Positions 26,854 to 35,551 of a stretch of 64,000 nt of DNA are shown here, piece after piece. Position 1 is the stretch's first letter. Every line of letters starts with the position of its first letter. The notes beneath the pieces were generated by a model. That model was not told the DNA's origin, searched no databases, and saw only the letters and a list, made by a program, of their open reading frames with translations. Source of the stretch: Sphingobium sp. CECT 9361 (lineage in GTDB: Bacteria; Pseudomonadota; Alphaproteobacteria; Sphingomonadales; Sphingomonadaceae); NCBI RefSeq assembly GCF_918741285.1, contig NZ_CAKKNC010000001.1, positions 248,001 through 312,000 of the forward strand, given 5' to 3'. A program made the translations under genes and the position numbers.

Positions 26854-28185
26854 TCACCCCTTCCGCTTATCCTCGACCATGTCCGGCGCGAGGTCCAGTC
26901 CGGCCATGCCGCCTGCCGCCGTGTGCGCCGGGGCGTGGGGCGGTTCGACATAGTCCGGCTCTTCGACTTCCAGCATGCCTTCCCATTTGGTAACCACCGA
27001 TGTCGCAATGGCGTTGCCGACGACGTTGGTGGCGGTGCGGCCCATGTCGAGGAACTGGTCGATGGCGAGGATGAACGCAACGCCTTCGACCGGGAGGTTG
27101 AACTGCGCCAGCGTGGCGGCGACCACCACCAGCGAAGCGCGGGGGACGGCGGCGATGCCTTTGCTGGTAATCATCAGCACCAGCAGGATCGTGATCTGCG
27201 TGCTCATCGGCAAGTCGATGCCATAAGCCTGCGCGATGAAGATGGTGGCGAAAGCCGCGTACATCATCGACCCGTCGAGATTGAAGCTGTAGCCCAAAGG
27301 CAGCACGAAGCTGGAGATGCGACGCGGCACGCCGAAACGGTCGAGCTGTTCCAGCAGCTTGGGATAGGCGGCCTCAGATGAGGCGGTAGAATAAGCGATC
27401 AGCAGCGGTTCGCGGATATAGCGGGCGAGGCGGAAGATGCGCTTGCCCAGGACGAGGAAGCCCGCAAAGCCGAGGATCAGCCACAGGGTCGCCAGCGCAA
27501 GGTAGAACTCACCGATCAACTGGCCGAAGGTAACGAGCACGCCCAGCCCCTGCACCGTCACCACAGAGGCGATGGCACCGAACACCGCGAGCGGCGCCAT
27601 TTTCATGACGTAGCTGGTGATCTGCAGCATCAGCTCGACCAGCGCCTCCACCGCGACGACAATGGGCTTGCCCCTTTCGCCAATGGCGGTGAGGCCAACG
27701 CCGAAGAAGAGCGAGAAGACGACGATCTGAAGGATGGCGTTGCTGGCCATCGCCTCCACCATCGACGTCGGGAAGATGTGCAGTACGAAGTCGCGGAAGT
27801 TCAGCGCCTTGGTATCGACACCGGAATCCACGCCGCTCTGGACAAGGTTGAGGCCGACGCCCGGTTCGAAGAAGTTGACGAAGACGAGGCCTAGGCTAAG
27901 CGAAATCAGGCTGGCGGTGACGAACCACAGCAAGGCCCGCCCGCCGATCCGCCCCAGCGCGGCGCTGTCGCCCATATGCGCGATGCCGGAGACCAGGGTC
28001 GCGAACACCAGCGGGGCGATGATCATCTTGATCAGGTGCAGGAATATGTCGGCGAGCAGATGGAAATAGCTGGCAACGTCTTTCGCCTGATCCGCGTTCG
28101 CGCCAAACCATTGATTCGCGACATAACCGACGAGCACGCCAAGGATCATGGCGATCAGGATGATGGAAGTAAGGCGCTTGGCCAT
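26854..28185 (-). CDS. Dicarboxylate/amino acid:cation symporter (second DAACS member)
   Basis: 443-residue membrane transporter with the same signatures as DctA (SSEAAYPKLLEQL and [15 protein letters not shown]). It differs in that the serine-rich loop is TASSEAA, and it has a hydrophilic C-terminal tail. This class carries C4-dicarboxylates, glutamate or aspartate. Unlike the copy at the left edge, it has no two-component neighbours. Both an N-terminal start with basic residues (MAKRLTS) and the length agree with the family. Confidence 0.9.
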   Translation of the reverse strand: MAKRLTSIILIAMILGVLVGYVANQWFGANADQAKDVASYFHLLADIFLHLIKMIIAPLVFATLVSGIAHMGDSAALGRIGGRALLWFVTASLISLSLGLVFVNFFEPGVGLNLVQSGVDSGVDTKALNFRDFVLHIFPTSMVEAMASNAILQIVVFSLFFGVGLTAIGERGKPIVVAVEALVELMLQITSYVMKMAPLAVFGAIASVVTVQGLGVLVTFGQLIGEFYLALATLWLILGFAGFLVLGKRIFRLARYIREPLLIAYSTASSEAAYPKLLEQLDRFGVPRRISSFVLPLGYSFNLDGSMMYAAFATIFIAQAYGIDLPMSTQITILLVLMITSKGIAAVPRASLVVVAATLAQFNLPVEGVAFILAIDQFLDMGRTATNVVGNAIATSVVTKWEGMLEVEEPDYVEPPHAPAHTAAGGMAGLDLAPDMVEDKRKG

Positions 28186-28496
28186 GCGGTCCCCCGGCAG
28201 AGTGATGTTCGCGGGATCGACCCCGATGCTGTTGCGTCCTGCCTATCAAGTCAGACGCGCTGCCGCAACGCAAGGTGGGAATGTGGTGCGGTGGGTTGGG
28301 GTGGACAGGGCACACACAGGTTGGCTGCTCCCCGCAATAGCTTTTTGGGCAATCGGCATACCGACGCCGCATGAGACCCCAGCTTTCGCTGGGGTGACGG
28401 ATGGGTGGGTGGATAGGGGAACGGCGGCTTTCGGCCTATCTGCTTGAATATCAGCCATTCAAAGTGAACCCACTACCGTCTTGAATACCGGACTTT
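28186..28496. other. Intergenic stretch with a short REP-like hairpin
   Basis: Upstream of the symporter. It holds the CCCCAGC-TTTC-GCTGGGG hairpin (28377-28394). No gene is seen; the other open frames have no protein character. Confidence 0.55.
28377..28394. repeat. REP-like hairpin CCCCAGC/GCTGGGG
   Basis: Seven-pair perfect stem with TTTC loop, flanked by GAGA and TGACGG. A near copy occurs at 28981-29000, which suggests one repeat family. Confidence 0.75.
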
Positions 28497-28703
28497 TCAT
28501 TTTTCTTCTAAAGACGGGTGCTCCCTTTCTAAAGGACGCCATATCGCAGTATATATTTCTGCAATAGCGGTTGCGATCCTTTTTCGCATAATTCTGCGCT
28601 CATCTTCGTTCTCAATTTCTTCCACTATGTGTGAAATAGCATTGAGATGAGCATCACTTTTTTTGAGTTCAGTCATTAACCGGCGCGCTACGTCGAGTTC
28701 CAT
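28497..28703 (-). CDS. Small hypothetical protein, AT-rich
   Basis: 68 residues, soluble and highly charged, with good helix character: MELDVARRLMTELKKSDAHL then ISHIVEEIENEDERRIMRKR and a Trp-containing end. Base composition is clearly AT-richer than neighbouring genes, which suggests acquisition. GGA lies eight bases before the ATG at 28703; a TTG at 28715 is an alternative start. No family was recognised. It borders a gene-poor segment. Confidence 0.6.
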   Translation of the reverse strand: MELDVARRLMTELKKSDAHLNAISHIVEEIENEDERRIMRKRIATAIAEIYTAIWRPLEREHPSLEEK

Positions 28704-28881
28704 AATCAAGTCCAAATTTTTGATGATTAGCTAGGTTAGCTTGCGCCTACTGGTTGGGCAATGTCCGCATTGAGGGGGCGTTTCGGAGATGCGGATCGAC
28801 CATAATTGGTCGGAAGCGGTCCGTTTGCTTTTGCGGGGTGCTAGAAAGAGCGCACTACCTCCTGTCGTCTTGCCAGCGTAG

Positions 28882-28911
28882 GTCGTAGAGAGGCACGTGA
28901 CTCTCTACGAC
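28882..28911. repeat. 11-pair perfect hairpin
   Basis: GTCGTAGAGAG and CTCTCTACGAC with loop GCACGTGA. There is no T tract on either side, so it is probably not a simple terminator. Confidence 0.75.
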
Positions 28912-28980
28912 ATCTCAGGCGAGGCGCGGGGCAGTGGGTTATGGCGCGACGTTTTTGGCCTTATCTAAAGGCCGCTTGAG

Positions 28981-29000
28981 ATCCCAGCCTGCGCTGGGAT
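28981..29000. repeat. REP-like hairpin ATCCCAGC/GCTGGGAT
   Basis: Eight-pair perfect stem, loop CTGC, preceded by GAG and followed by GAGG. It resembles the hairpin at 28377-28394. Confidence 0.75.
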
Positions 29001-29156
29001 GAGGGTGGTTGTGGGTGGGGCGGATGTCTCTGCGCGTGTTGGATTTTCTCCAACGGGCGCGCGGGGGCGCTTTGTGCGGTGCACATGCAGAAAGTTGACG
29101 GTCGGCGCGTCCTTGCCTCGGTCACCCGGTGCTCGACGACTTGGTAACGGTAGTGT

Positions 29157-29180
29157 CTATAAAGCATCGAGGCTTTATAG
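29157..29180. repeat. 9-pair perfect hairpin CTATAAAGC/GCTTTATAG
   Basis: Loop ATCGAG. It is AT-rich compared with its surroundings and is not followed by a T tract. Confidence 0.7.
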
Positions 29181-29674
29181 GGGTGGCTTCGGCTGAGTCT
29201 GCTGTTCCCTTTCGGGGGGAGGCAATTATGGTTGGCCACTGCGGTACGCTACGCGGAACGATCAGACGAACAGGGTCGTCCCCCGTTCTCCTGTCCCTAT
29301 ATGTAGCACGCCCCAGCAACGCCCCTACAGACTGTGTTGCTGAACCGAAGCCGGTTGCGGATATCCTGTAAATCCGGATGGTTCCGCGCCGACCGCTCCT
29401 GCCCGACAGTTGCGTTGCCGCTTGTGCCGAACAGGACCTTTCTTTCCCGTATATCTGGCCAGACAGATAGGAAGTGTTAAGGCGGATAACCTATATGGTT
29501 CGTAATGTCAAGAAAAACCTGCTGATACCAATATGCCAAACAAGGCGCCGATCCGAGTGCCGGAAACAAAAGGTAACTGGAACGACCGCGCAGACCGTGC
29601 ATTGGTGAAGTGCCGACACATGTCGGTTTCGTCATTGGCCAACAATAGGCCGAGGCATCGTCAGGAGATTGATA

Positions 29675-30124
29675 ATGACCAGTGTAATTGTAGCGGGCCT
29701 GTCGCTGGGGCTTCTGGCTGCCGCTTCGAGTGCCGCGGCGGAGCATCGCGTCCAGATCGATCATCGCAGCGGCGCAGTCGATGCGCATTATCGCGGGAAC
29801 GTCGATGTGTCGCATAAGCAGATCGGGTCCGCGGCCCCCGGTGGGCGCGCGTCCAGCCTGCGCTGCGCATGGACGGCAAAAATATCGGTGAACCGCGAAG
29901 CGCGTCATGCGTCCGGCGCGGTGATGACGCGCGCTTTTGAAAGCGACACTGTCGTCAAGGGCAGCCGCCCTGGCTGGTGCAGCACCAACACGGCAGCCAT
30001 TGCGCAGGATGTCGCGTTGCGCACGGACGACATTCAGCGACACCTTCTGGCCGCAGCGGAGAAAGACCATGCCGTATTGACGGCCGAAGTCGAGCGTCTG
30101 GGCGCTGCGGTTCCGGCCGGATGA
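29675..30124 (+). CDS. Putative periplasmic protein coupled to a TorF-like porin
   Basis: 149 residues. Signal peptide (MTSVIVAGLSLGLLAAASSAAA), then a polar domain with HRVQIDHRSGAVDAHYRG, two cysteines (LRCAWT and GWCSTN) that could form a disulfide, and a helical C-terminus with HLLAAAEKDHAVLTAEVERL. AGGAG is seven bases before the ATG at 29675. The stop overlaps the ATG of the porin-like gene. No named family was recognised. It may assist or partner the porin. Confidence 0.75.
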   Translation: MTSVIVAGLSLGLLAAASSAAAEHRVQIDHRSGAVDAHYRGNVDVSHKQIGSAAPGGRASSLRCAWTAKISVNREARHASGAVMTRAFESDTVVKGSRPGWCSTNTAAIAQDVALRTDDIQRHLLAAAEKDHAVLTAEVERLGAAVPAG

Positions 30125-30906
30125 AGGTGCTGCGCCGTTCGATCCGCACCGGCCTGGCTGCGATGCCCGTGGTCATGAGCATGGCCGCCGGTGACGCCGC
30201 CGCGCAGGCCATGCCTGTAGTGAGTGTCGAAGCGACGACGGAGGAGAACCGACGCGGCCTGAGCTGGAGCGAAGGCCGCGCTTCGGCGTCCGCCGATCTG
30301 TTCGCGCAAATCGGTCGCGTCGAAGCGACGGCCCGTGTGGCGGCCCTGCGCAATGCGGTGCGCCATGGGCAAAGCGATGCGGTGGTCGATCTCGGTTTGG
30401 CGTCGGGCTGGACCGTGGCGGGGTTCACGCTGAGGGCGCAGGCGACCGGGCATCTGTTCGTGGGAGGACAAGTCTCGGGAGGGTCGACCGCAGGGAAAGA
30501 GGAGCCGCTGAACTATGGCGAGTTGGGTGGGTCGGCCAGTTACAGCTATGGGCCGGTGCGGCTGCAGGCGGGTGCCAACTACGCTCCGCATCAAGACGCC
30601 ATCGGCGGCAGCAACCTGCACCTGTTTGCCGATATGTCTGCCGGCATACCCGCGACGCCGCTGACTGTCGTGGCGGGGATCGGGCGCTCTTCGGGGGACA
30701 GCGACGGCACCGGGCGCGCCAACCGGCTGCGCCCCGGCGGCACTTATGTAAACTGGAGGCTGGGGGTCGAGCATGTGCGCGGCCCCTTGTCGATTGCGGT
30801 CGACTATGTCGGCACGGGCATTGAGCGCGATGATGTTCCGGCGGGGGGATATGACAACCGGCACGATGGCAATCGGTTGATCGCGCGTGCGCGGTACAGC
30901 TTTTGA
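30121..30906 (+). CDS. TorF-family putative porin
   Basis: 261-residue outer-membrane barrel. N-terminal export signal (GLAAMPVVMSMAAGDAAAQA) and then strands including LSWSEGRASASADLFAQIG, WTVAGFTLRAQATGHLFVG and YVNWRLGVEHVRGPLSIAVDYVGTG, ending in RARYSF with the terminal aromatic. The pattern, especially the TYVNWRLG...D.GYDG-like end, suggests the TorF/Gcw_chp family, but I hold the family name loosely. The start overlaps the stop of the preceding gene by ATGA, so the two are translationally coupled. Confidence 0.75.
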   Translation: MKVLRRSIRTGLAAMPVVMSMAAGDAAAQAMPVVSVEATTEENRRGLSWSEGRASASADLFAQIGRVEATARVAALRNAVRHGQSDAVVDLGLASGWTVAGFTLRAQATGHLFVGGQVSGGSTAGKEEPLNYGELGGSASYSYGPVRLQAGANYAPHQDAIGGSNLHLFADMSAGIPATPLTVVAGIGRSSGDSDGTGRANRLRPGGTYVNWRLGVEHVRGPLSIAVDYVGTGIERDDVPAGGYDNRHDGNRLIARARYSF

Positions 30907-30994
30907 GAGGCGCGATGTCGGGGCGGAGGGCGCTAGGTCATACCCCTCGATAGAGGGGTCGGGCGCTTGCTTCCGCTCCCGTCGCGCAAAAGCC

Positions 30995-32080
30995 TCAGTC
31001 CCCGGCTTCCCCGCACTGCGCCCGGTGGAGCAATCGCTGATCCGCCAGCACCAGCGCCATCATCGCTTCCACTACCGGTACGCCACGAATGCCGACACAG
31101 GGATCGTGGCGACCCTTGGTGATGATGTCGGCGGCTTCGCCTTCGCGCGTGACAGTGTCGACGGGGATCAGGATCGAGCTGGTGGGCTTGAACGCCACGC
31201 GCAGCTTGATCGGCTGACCCGTGGCGATGCCGCCCGCGATGCCGCCGGCGTGATTGGCCATGAAGGCAGGCTTGCCGTCCGCGCCGGGGCGCATCGGGTC
31301 GGCATTGTCCTCGCCGCGTAGGCGCGCGGCGGCGAAACCGTCACCGATCTCGACGCCCTTGACCGCGTTGATACTCATCATCGCGGCGGCGAGTTCGCTG
31401 TCGAGCTTGGCATAGAGCGGCGCGCCCCAGCCTGCGGGAACGCCCATTGCGATGCACTCGACGACTGCGCCAAGCGACGATCCGTCCTTGCGGGCACCAT
31501 CGACCAGCGTTTCCCAGCGTTTGGCTGCGACCGGATCGGGGCAGAAGAAGGGGTTCTCGTCTATTTGTGCCGCGTCGAAGCGGGCCGGATCGATGGCGTC
31601 GCCGCCGATCTCGCTGACATAAGCGAAGATATCGACATCGGGGATGACGAGCCGCGCCACGGCGCCCGCCGCCACGCGGGAGGCAGTCTCGCGCGCGCTG
31701 GAACGCCCGCCGCCGCGATAATCGCGAAAGCCATATTTGGCGTCATAGGCATAGTCGGCATGGCCGGGGCGGTAAGCCTTGGCGACGTCGGAATAATCCT
31801 TCGACCGTTGATCGACATTCTCGATCATCAGGCTGATGGGTGTGCCGGTGGTGCGCCCTTCGAACACGCCCGACAGGATGCGGACCCGGTCGGGCTCCTG
31901 CCGCTGGGTGGTGAATTTGGAGGTGCCGGGGCGGCGCTTGTCGAGGAACGGCTGAAGGTCGACTTCGGCGTCGATCAGGAGACCGGGAGGGCAACCGTCC
32001 ACGACTGCGCCGATGGCAGGGCCATGGCTCTCACCCCAGGTGGTGAAGCGGAATACGCGACCGAATGTGTTGAAGCTCAT
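30995..32080 (-). CDS. aroC: Chorismate synthase
   Basis: Last step of the shikimate pathway, EPSP to chorismate, needing reduced FMN. 361 residues. Family blocks: [24 protein letters not shown] and [49 protein letters not shown], the [13 protein letters not shown] block, and the C-terminal [16 protein letters not shown]. The start overlaps the stop of the DUF2442 gene (ATGA). It is the last gene of a six-gene minus-strand cluster. Confidence 0.97.
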   Translation of the reverse strand: MSFNTFGRVFRFTTWGESHGPAIGAVVDGCPPGLLIDAEVDLQPFLDKRRPGTSKFTTQRQEPDRVRILSGVFEGRTTGTPISLMIENVDQRSKDYSDVAKAYRPGHADYAYDAKYGFRDYRGGGRSSARETASRVAAGAVARLVIPDVDIFAYVSEIGGDAIDPARFDAAQIDENPFFCPDPVAAKRWETLVDGARKDGSSLGAVVECIAMGVPAGWGAPLYAKLDSELAAAMMSINAVKGVEIGDGFAAARLRGEDNADPMRPGADGKPAFMANHAGGIAGGIATGQPIKLRVAFKPTSSILIPVDTVTREGEAADIITKGRHDPCVGIRGVPVVEAMMALVLADQRLLHRAQCGEAGD

Positions 32081-32430
32081 TCGGCGGCTTCGCTATCCCA
32101 ACCCGCGCCGAAGCGTTCCGCCATATAGCGCGCGCTTCCGAAACGACCGGCGAGCAGTCCTTCCACCGTCAGGTCTGCATCCAGTTCTTCCCAATGGAGG
32201 GCAAAGCCAGCACCGGCAATTTCGACCTGCTCCAGTTGCTCCGCGCTGGCGTGCTCCAATCCCTGTAAAAGCGTGGCAGGCAAAGCAAAAACCGCACCGC
32301 TGACCAGATCGATCACGATTTGTCCGGTGCTGCGATCATAACGCACCGCGCGCGCGCGCGGCTTGGTCGCAAGATCGCGGTCGCCGCGTTGCACCGCGGC
32401 TTCGAACTGGGATTGGGTCAATTTACCCAT
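32077..32430 (-). CDS. DUF2442 protein
   Basis: 117 residues. The central domain has [28 protein letters not shown] and then [16 protein letters not shown], the DUF2442 signature. The first 20 residues ([17 protein letters not shown]) are an N-terminal extension. Genes of this family often sit beside DUF4160 genes, as here, and such pairs have been suggested to be toxin-antitoxin-like without firm proof. It overlaps the DUF4160 gene by eight bases and aroC by four. Confidence 0.88.
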   Translation of the reverse strand: MGKLTQSQFEAAVQRGDRDLATKPRARAVRYDRSTGQIVIDLVSGAVFALPATLLQGLEHASAEQLEQVEIAGAGFALHWEELDADLTVEGLLAGRFGSARYMAERFGAGWDSEAAE

Positions 32431-32662
32431 GAATGCTGTTCCATCTCTCGATCAGATAGTCGTGCTTTTCTTGCACAATTCCCAACGCCCGTCGACTCTC
32501 GCGCAGATTTGCGCCCACGATGCGAACCACCTCCGGCTGGCCGTTGCGGCCTGTGAGGGCGATCCTTGTCTCGCCATCCCCGAACACATGAACATGGGGC
32601 GGGGGATGGCCGTCCGTGTAGATAACGACGCGCAAATTCCCATCGCGCCAAACCGTGGGCAT
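32423..32662 (-). CDS. DUF4160 protein
   Basis: 79 residues. MPTVWRDGNLRVVIYTDGH, then PPPHVHVFGDGETRIAL, and RESRRALGIVQEKHDYLIERW match the DUF4160 family, whose hallmark is PPHVHV. The small size and the overlapping DUF2442 partner suggest a two-component unit. It starts three bases after the fabI stop and ends eight bases into the next gene, so it is translated with the housekeeping operon. The function is unknown. Confidence 0.88.
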   Translation of the reverse strand: MPTVWRDGNLRVVIYTDGHPPPHVHVFGDGETRIALTGRNGQPEVVRIVGANLRESRRALGIVQEKHDYLIERWNSIHG

Positions 32663-32665
32663 GGG

Positions 32666-33487
32666 TTACTTGTCCAGTGCGATGTCCGGTGCGTCTTCGG
32701 CTTTCATGCCGATGACGTTGTAGCCTGCATCGACATGGTGGATTTCGCCGGTCACGCCGCTGGCGAGGTCGCTGAGCAAGTACAGCCCCGCGCCGCCGAC
32801 ATCGTCGATGGTAACGTTGCGGCGCATGGGCGAGTTATATTCGTTCCATTTCAGGATGTAGCGGAAATCGCCAATGCCGCTGGCGGCCAGCGTCTTGATC
32901 GGCCCGGCGGAAATGGCGTTCACGCGGATATTTTCCGGGCCCATGTCCATCGCCAGATATTTGACGCTGGTTTCCAGCGCGGCCTTGGCCACGCCCATGA
33001 CGTTGTAATGGGGGATCACCTTTTCCGCGCCATAATAGCTCAGCGTCAGCAGCGATCCGCCATCGGGCATCAGCTCGCGCGCGCGCTTGGCGACCGCGAC
33101 GAAGCTGTAGGCCGAGATGTTCATCGTCATCAGGAAATTGTCGAGGCTGGTGTCGTAGAACTTGCCGCGCAGCTCATTCTTGTCGGAAAAGCCGATGGCG
33201 TGGACGATGAAGTCGATCGTGCCCCAGCGTTCCTTGAGCGTTGCGAAGGTCGCGTCGAGCAGCGCCATGTCGGAGACGTCGCACGGGATCAGGAAATCCG
33301 AACCGACCTGTTCCGCGAGCGGACGTACGCGCTTTTCCAGCGCCTCCCCCTGATAGGAAAAGGCGAGTTCCGCGCCCTGGGCATGCAGTGCCTTGGCAAT
33401 GCCCCAGGCCAGCGACTTGTCGTTTGCAAGGCCCATGATGAGACCGCGTTTGCCCTGCATGAGGGTGCCCGTGTTCCCGTCCGTCAT
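32666..33487 (-). CDS. fabI: Enoyl-ACP reductase (NADH) FabI
   Basis: Final reductase step of each fatty-acid elongation cycle. SDR fold of 273 residues with GLANDKSLAWGIAKAL (cofactor motif of FabI), CDVSDMALLD, HAIGFSDKNELRG, the YYGAEKVIPHYNVMGVAKAALE catalytic block (Tyr...Met-Gly-Val-Ala-Lys) and the ISAGPIKTLAASGI loop. It lies six bases after the yihY stop and three bases before DUF4160. It is the target of triclosan-type inhibitors in other bacteria. Confidence 0.96.
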   Translation of the reverse strand: MTDGNTGTLMQGKRGLIMGLANDKSLAWGIAKALHAQGAELAFSYQGEALEKRVRPLAEQVGSDFLIPCDVSDMALLDATFATLKERWGTIDFIVHAIGFSDKNELRGKFYDTSLDNFLMTMNISAYSFVAVAKRARELMPDGGSLLTLSYYGAEKVIPHYNVMGVAKAALETSVKYLAMDMGPENIRVNAISAGPIKTLAASGIGDFRYILKWNEYNSPMRRNVTIDDVGGAGLYLLSDLASGVTGEIHHVDAGYNVIGMKAEDAPDIALDK

Positions 33488-33493
33488 TGCCGT

Positions 33494-34453
33494 TCAATCC
33501 TTTGGTGTTTGCGCCGCCGGGGGTGTTTCCCCATCGGGGAAATCCGCCAGCGCCGCATTGAGTTCGGCGCCAATTACCACGCCAAGCCCGACGAGGAAGA
33601 AAAAAATGAGCGTGATCATGACACCGGCAAGACTGCCATAGGTCAAGTCGTAGCTCGAAAGGTTGGAAAGCGCGATGGGCAGCAGGATCAGCGTGCCGTA
33701 CCACCAGCCCGCCGTCAATATCGCGCCGGGCCATTTGGGGAACTGCGATCCGCGATATTTGCTGGGGGTAAGCGACACGAACAGCGAATAGAGCGCGAGA
33801 GTGAGGATCGCCATCGGCACCAGCTTGCTGGCGGTGACGATGCGGATGGCATCGTCGGCAAAGGGCAGGACGCGGACCAGAAACTCCTCCGCACCCGCCA
33901 GCGCCAGTTGCATGGATAGCGCGAACATGGCGGCAAAGACGCTGACGAAGATGATGCCGATCGATCCGAGGCGGTATTGCCAGAAGGCATGGCCGCTCTT
34001 TGTGCCGTAGGCGCGGCGCAGGATGTCGCGGATCGTCTCGATCAGGCTGCCCACCGACCAGAGGCCCACCAGCGCGCCCAGCCATAGCACGCCGCCGGAC
34101 AGGCGCGCGTTGATAACCTGATTGATCGGACCGCGCAGCACGTCGCCGACGCCCGGCGGCACAGTCAGCAGAAACGCATTGACGGTGGCGAGGCCGTCGC
34201 TGGTGCGCCCGAACGCGCTGGTGATCGCCGCCGCCACAATGAAGAAGGGAAACAGCGTCAGCAACGACATATAGGCCAGATTGCCAGCATGGATGAAGCC
34301 GTCGGTATAGACGCCCACGGCAACGCGCTTCATCACCTGAATCGCGTTTGCGCCGGGGCGCAGGCGCGACAGGCGCGACCGGCGTGCTACCTCCGGCTCG
34401 ACGATCAGCCGTTCGCGGCGCGCTTCGGGTGATTCGGGGGAAACGTCTCTCAT
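33494..34453 (-). CDS. YihY/BrkB-family inner-membrane protein
   Basis: 319 residues, six predicted membrane helices after a basic N-terminal segment (ARRSRLSRLRPG). Family features are AGNLAYMSLLTLFPFFIV near the first helix, and GSQFPKWPGAILTAGWWYG followed by LSNLSSYDLTYGSLAGVMITLIFFF. Often annotated as ribonuclease BN by old error; the true function is unknown. It lies between the dnaJ-like gene (16 bases) and fabI (6 bases). Confidence 0.88.
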   Translation of the reverse strand: MRDVSPESPEARRERLIVEPEVARRSRLSRLRPGANAIQVMKRVAVGVYTDGFIHAGNLAYMSLLTLFPFFIVAAAITSAFGRTSDGLATVNAFLLTVPPGVGDVLRGPINQVINARLSGGVLWLGALVGLWSVGSLIETIRDILRRAYGTKSGHAFWQYRLGSIGIIFVSVFAAMFALSMQLALAGAEEFLVRVLPFADDAIRIVTASKLVPMAILTLALYSLFVSLTPSKYRGSQFPKWPGAILTAGWWYGTLILLPIALSNLSSYDLTYGSLAGVMITLIFFFLVGLGVVIGAELNAALADFPDGETPPAAQTPKD

Positions 34454-34469
34454 CGGGTGTGCAACGCGC

Positions 34470-35402
34470 TTACACGCCCAAATGTGCCCGCACGGTGCGC
34501 TTGTCCTGCCAGTTGGACAGGAAATCGTTGAGCTTTGCGTCGTCGGCAGGCACGTCGATCATCAGCGTGACGAACTGATCGCCGCGCTTGCCATCCTTGG
34601 CGGTAAAGCCGCGTTCCTTGAGGCGCAGCGTCTTGCCCGATGCCGATCCGGCAGGAATGCCGAGCATCACCGGCCCTTCGACAGTCGGCACTTTCACCTT
34701 CCCGCCGCGCACCGCTTCGTCCAGCGTGATGCGCAGGTTGAGGCGCACATTGTCGCCGTCGCGGGTGAAGAAAGGGTGGGTGCCGACGTCGATGGTGATG
34801 ATCGCATCGCCCGCGCCGCCCGGTCCCGGCTGGCCCTTGCCCGCCAGCCGCATTTGCGTGCCGGTTTCGACGCCCGCGGGCAGCTTGACGTCGATGGTCT
34901 TGCCATCCTGCAACGTGATTCGTTGCGGCGCGCGGGTGGCTGCGTCGATGAAGCCGACGGCAAGACGATAAGCGATGTTCGCGCCTTTGGGGGGAGGGGC
35001 CGCGCGACCGCCGCGCCCGAAACCGCCAAAGCCGCCGCCGGGCGATGCGCCACGCGCGCCACCGAACAGGCCTTCGAATATATCGCCAAAGTCGCCACCG
35101 CTCTGACTGAATTCGAAATCGCCGCTCCCGCCGGGGCGTCCGCCGCCGGGATGGCCGCCAAAGCCGAAAGGACTGGTCGGATTGCCGTTGCCGTCGATCT
35201 CGCCCCGGTCGAACTGCGCGCGCTTGTCCTTGTCGGTCAGCAGGTCATAGGCCTGCGTAATCTCCGAAAAGCGTTCCGCCGCTTTGGGATTGTCCTTGTT
35301 CCGGTCGGGATGGTGCGTCTTGGCCAGCGTGCGATAGGCTTTTTTTATCTCCGCCTCGCTCGCGCCGCGCGCTACGCCCAGTGTGCTGTAGGGATCAGCC
35401 AT
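34470..35402 (-). CDS. DnaJ C-terminal domain protein (CbpA-like co-chaperone)
   Basis: 310-residue J-domain protein. The J domain (residues 1-68) has the HPD motif in THHPDRN. A Gly/Phe-rich linker runs from about 75 to 135. The two-part substrate-binding C-terminus follows without any cysteine-rich zinc finger, as in CbpA. It should stimulate Hsp70 ATPase and hand over unfolded proteins. It heads the minus-strand cluster leading through yihY, fabI and the DUF pair to aroC, and is divergent from pdxH. Confidence 0.9.
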   Translation of the reverse strand: MADPYSTLGVARGASEAEIKKAYRTLAKTHHPDRNKDNPKAAERFSEITQAYDLLTDKDKRAQFDRGEIDGNGNPTSPFGFGGHPGGGRPGGSGDFEFSQSGGDFGDIFEGLFGGARGASPGGGFGGFGRGGRAAPPPKGANIAYRLAVGFIDAATRAPQRITLQDGKTIDVKLPAGVETGTQMRLAGKGQPGPGGAGDAIITIDVGTHPFFTRDGDNVRLNLRITLDEAVRGGKVKVPTVEGPVMLGIPAGSASGKTLRLKERGFTAKDGKRGDQFVTLMIDVPADDAKLNDFLSNWQDKRTVRAHLGV

Positions 35403-35551
35403 TTTCGCCTTTTTACATGTCTCGTTTTGAAGGGTGACGGGGGGCTATCATGTGGAAAGCCGCCTGTCGCGCTTCAAGCGCGCTGCAAAACAAGAAATCC
35501 GTGCCCCAACCGTCGCTCGACAGTGCGATGCACCGTGCCTACATAGCCTGC

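Larger units (their letters stand above)
28716..29674. other. About 960-base gene-poor segment with several hairpins
   Basis: No convincing protein on either strand. Structures seen are an 11-pair hairpin (28882-28911), a REP-like hairpin (28981-29000), and a 9-pair hairpin (29157-29180). No tRNA, SRP, RNase P or tmRNA signature was recognised. The end supplies the AGGAG site of the next gene. Confidence 0.6.

Noticed and set aside
29129..29371. 80-codon plus-strand frame in the gene-poor segment
   Set aside because: No ribosome binding site, no domain, and composition like non-coding DNA.
29477..30070. 197-codon open frame on the minus strand
   Set aside because: Antisense to a signal-peptide-bearing gene with a good ribosome binding site; the antisense product has no domain.
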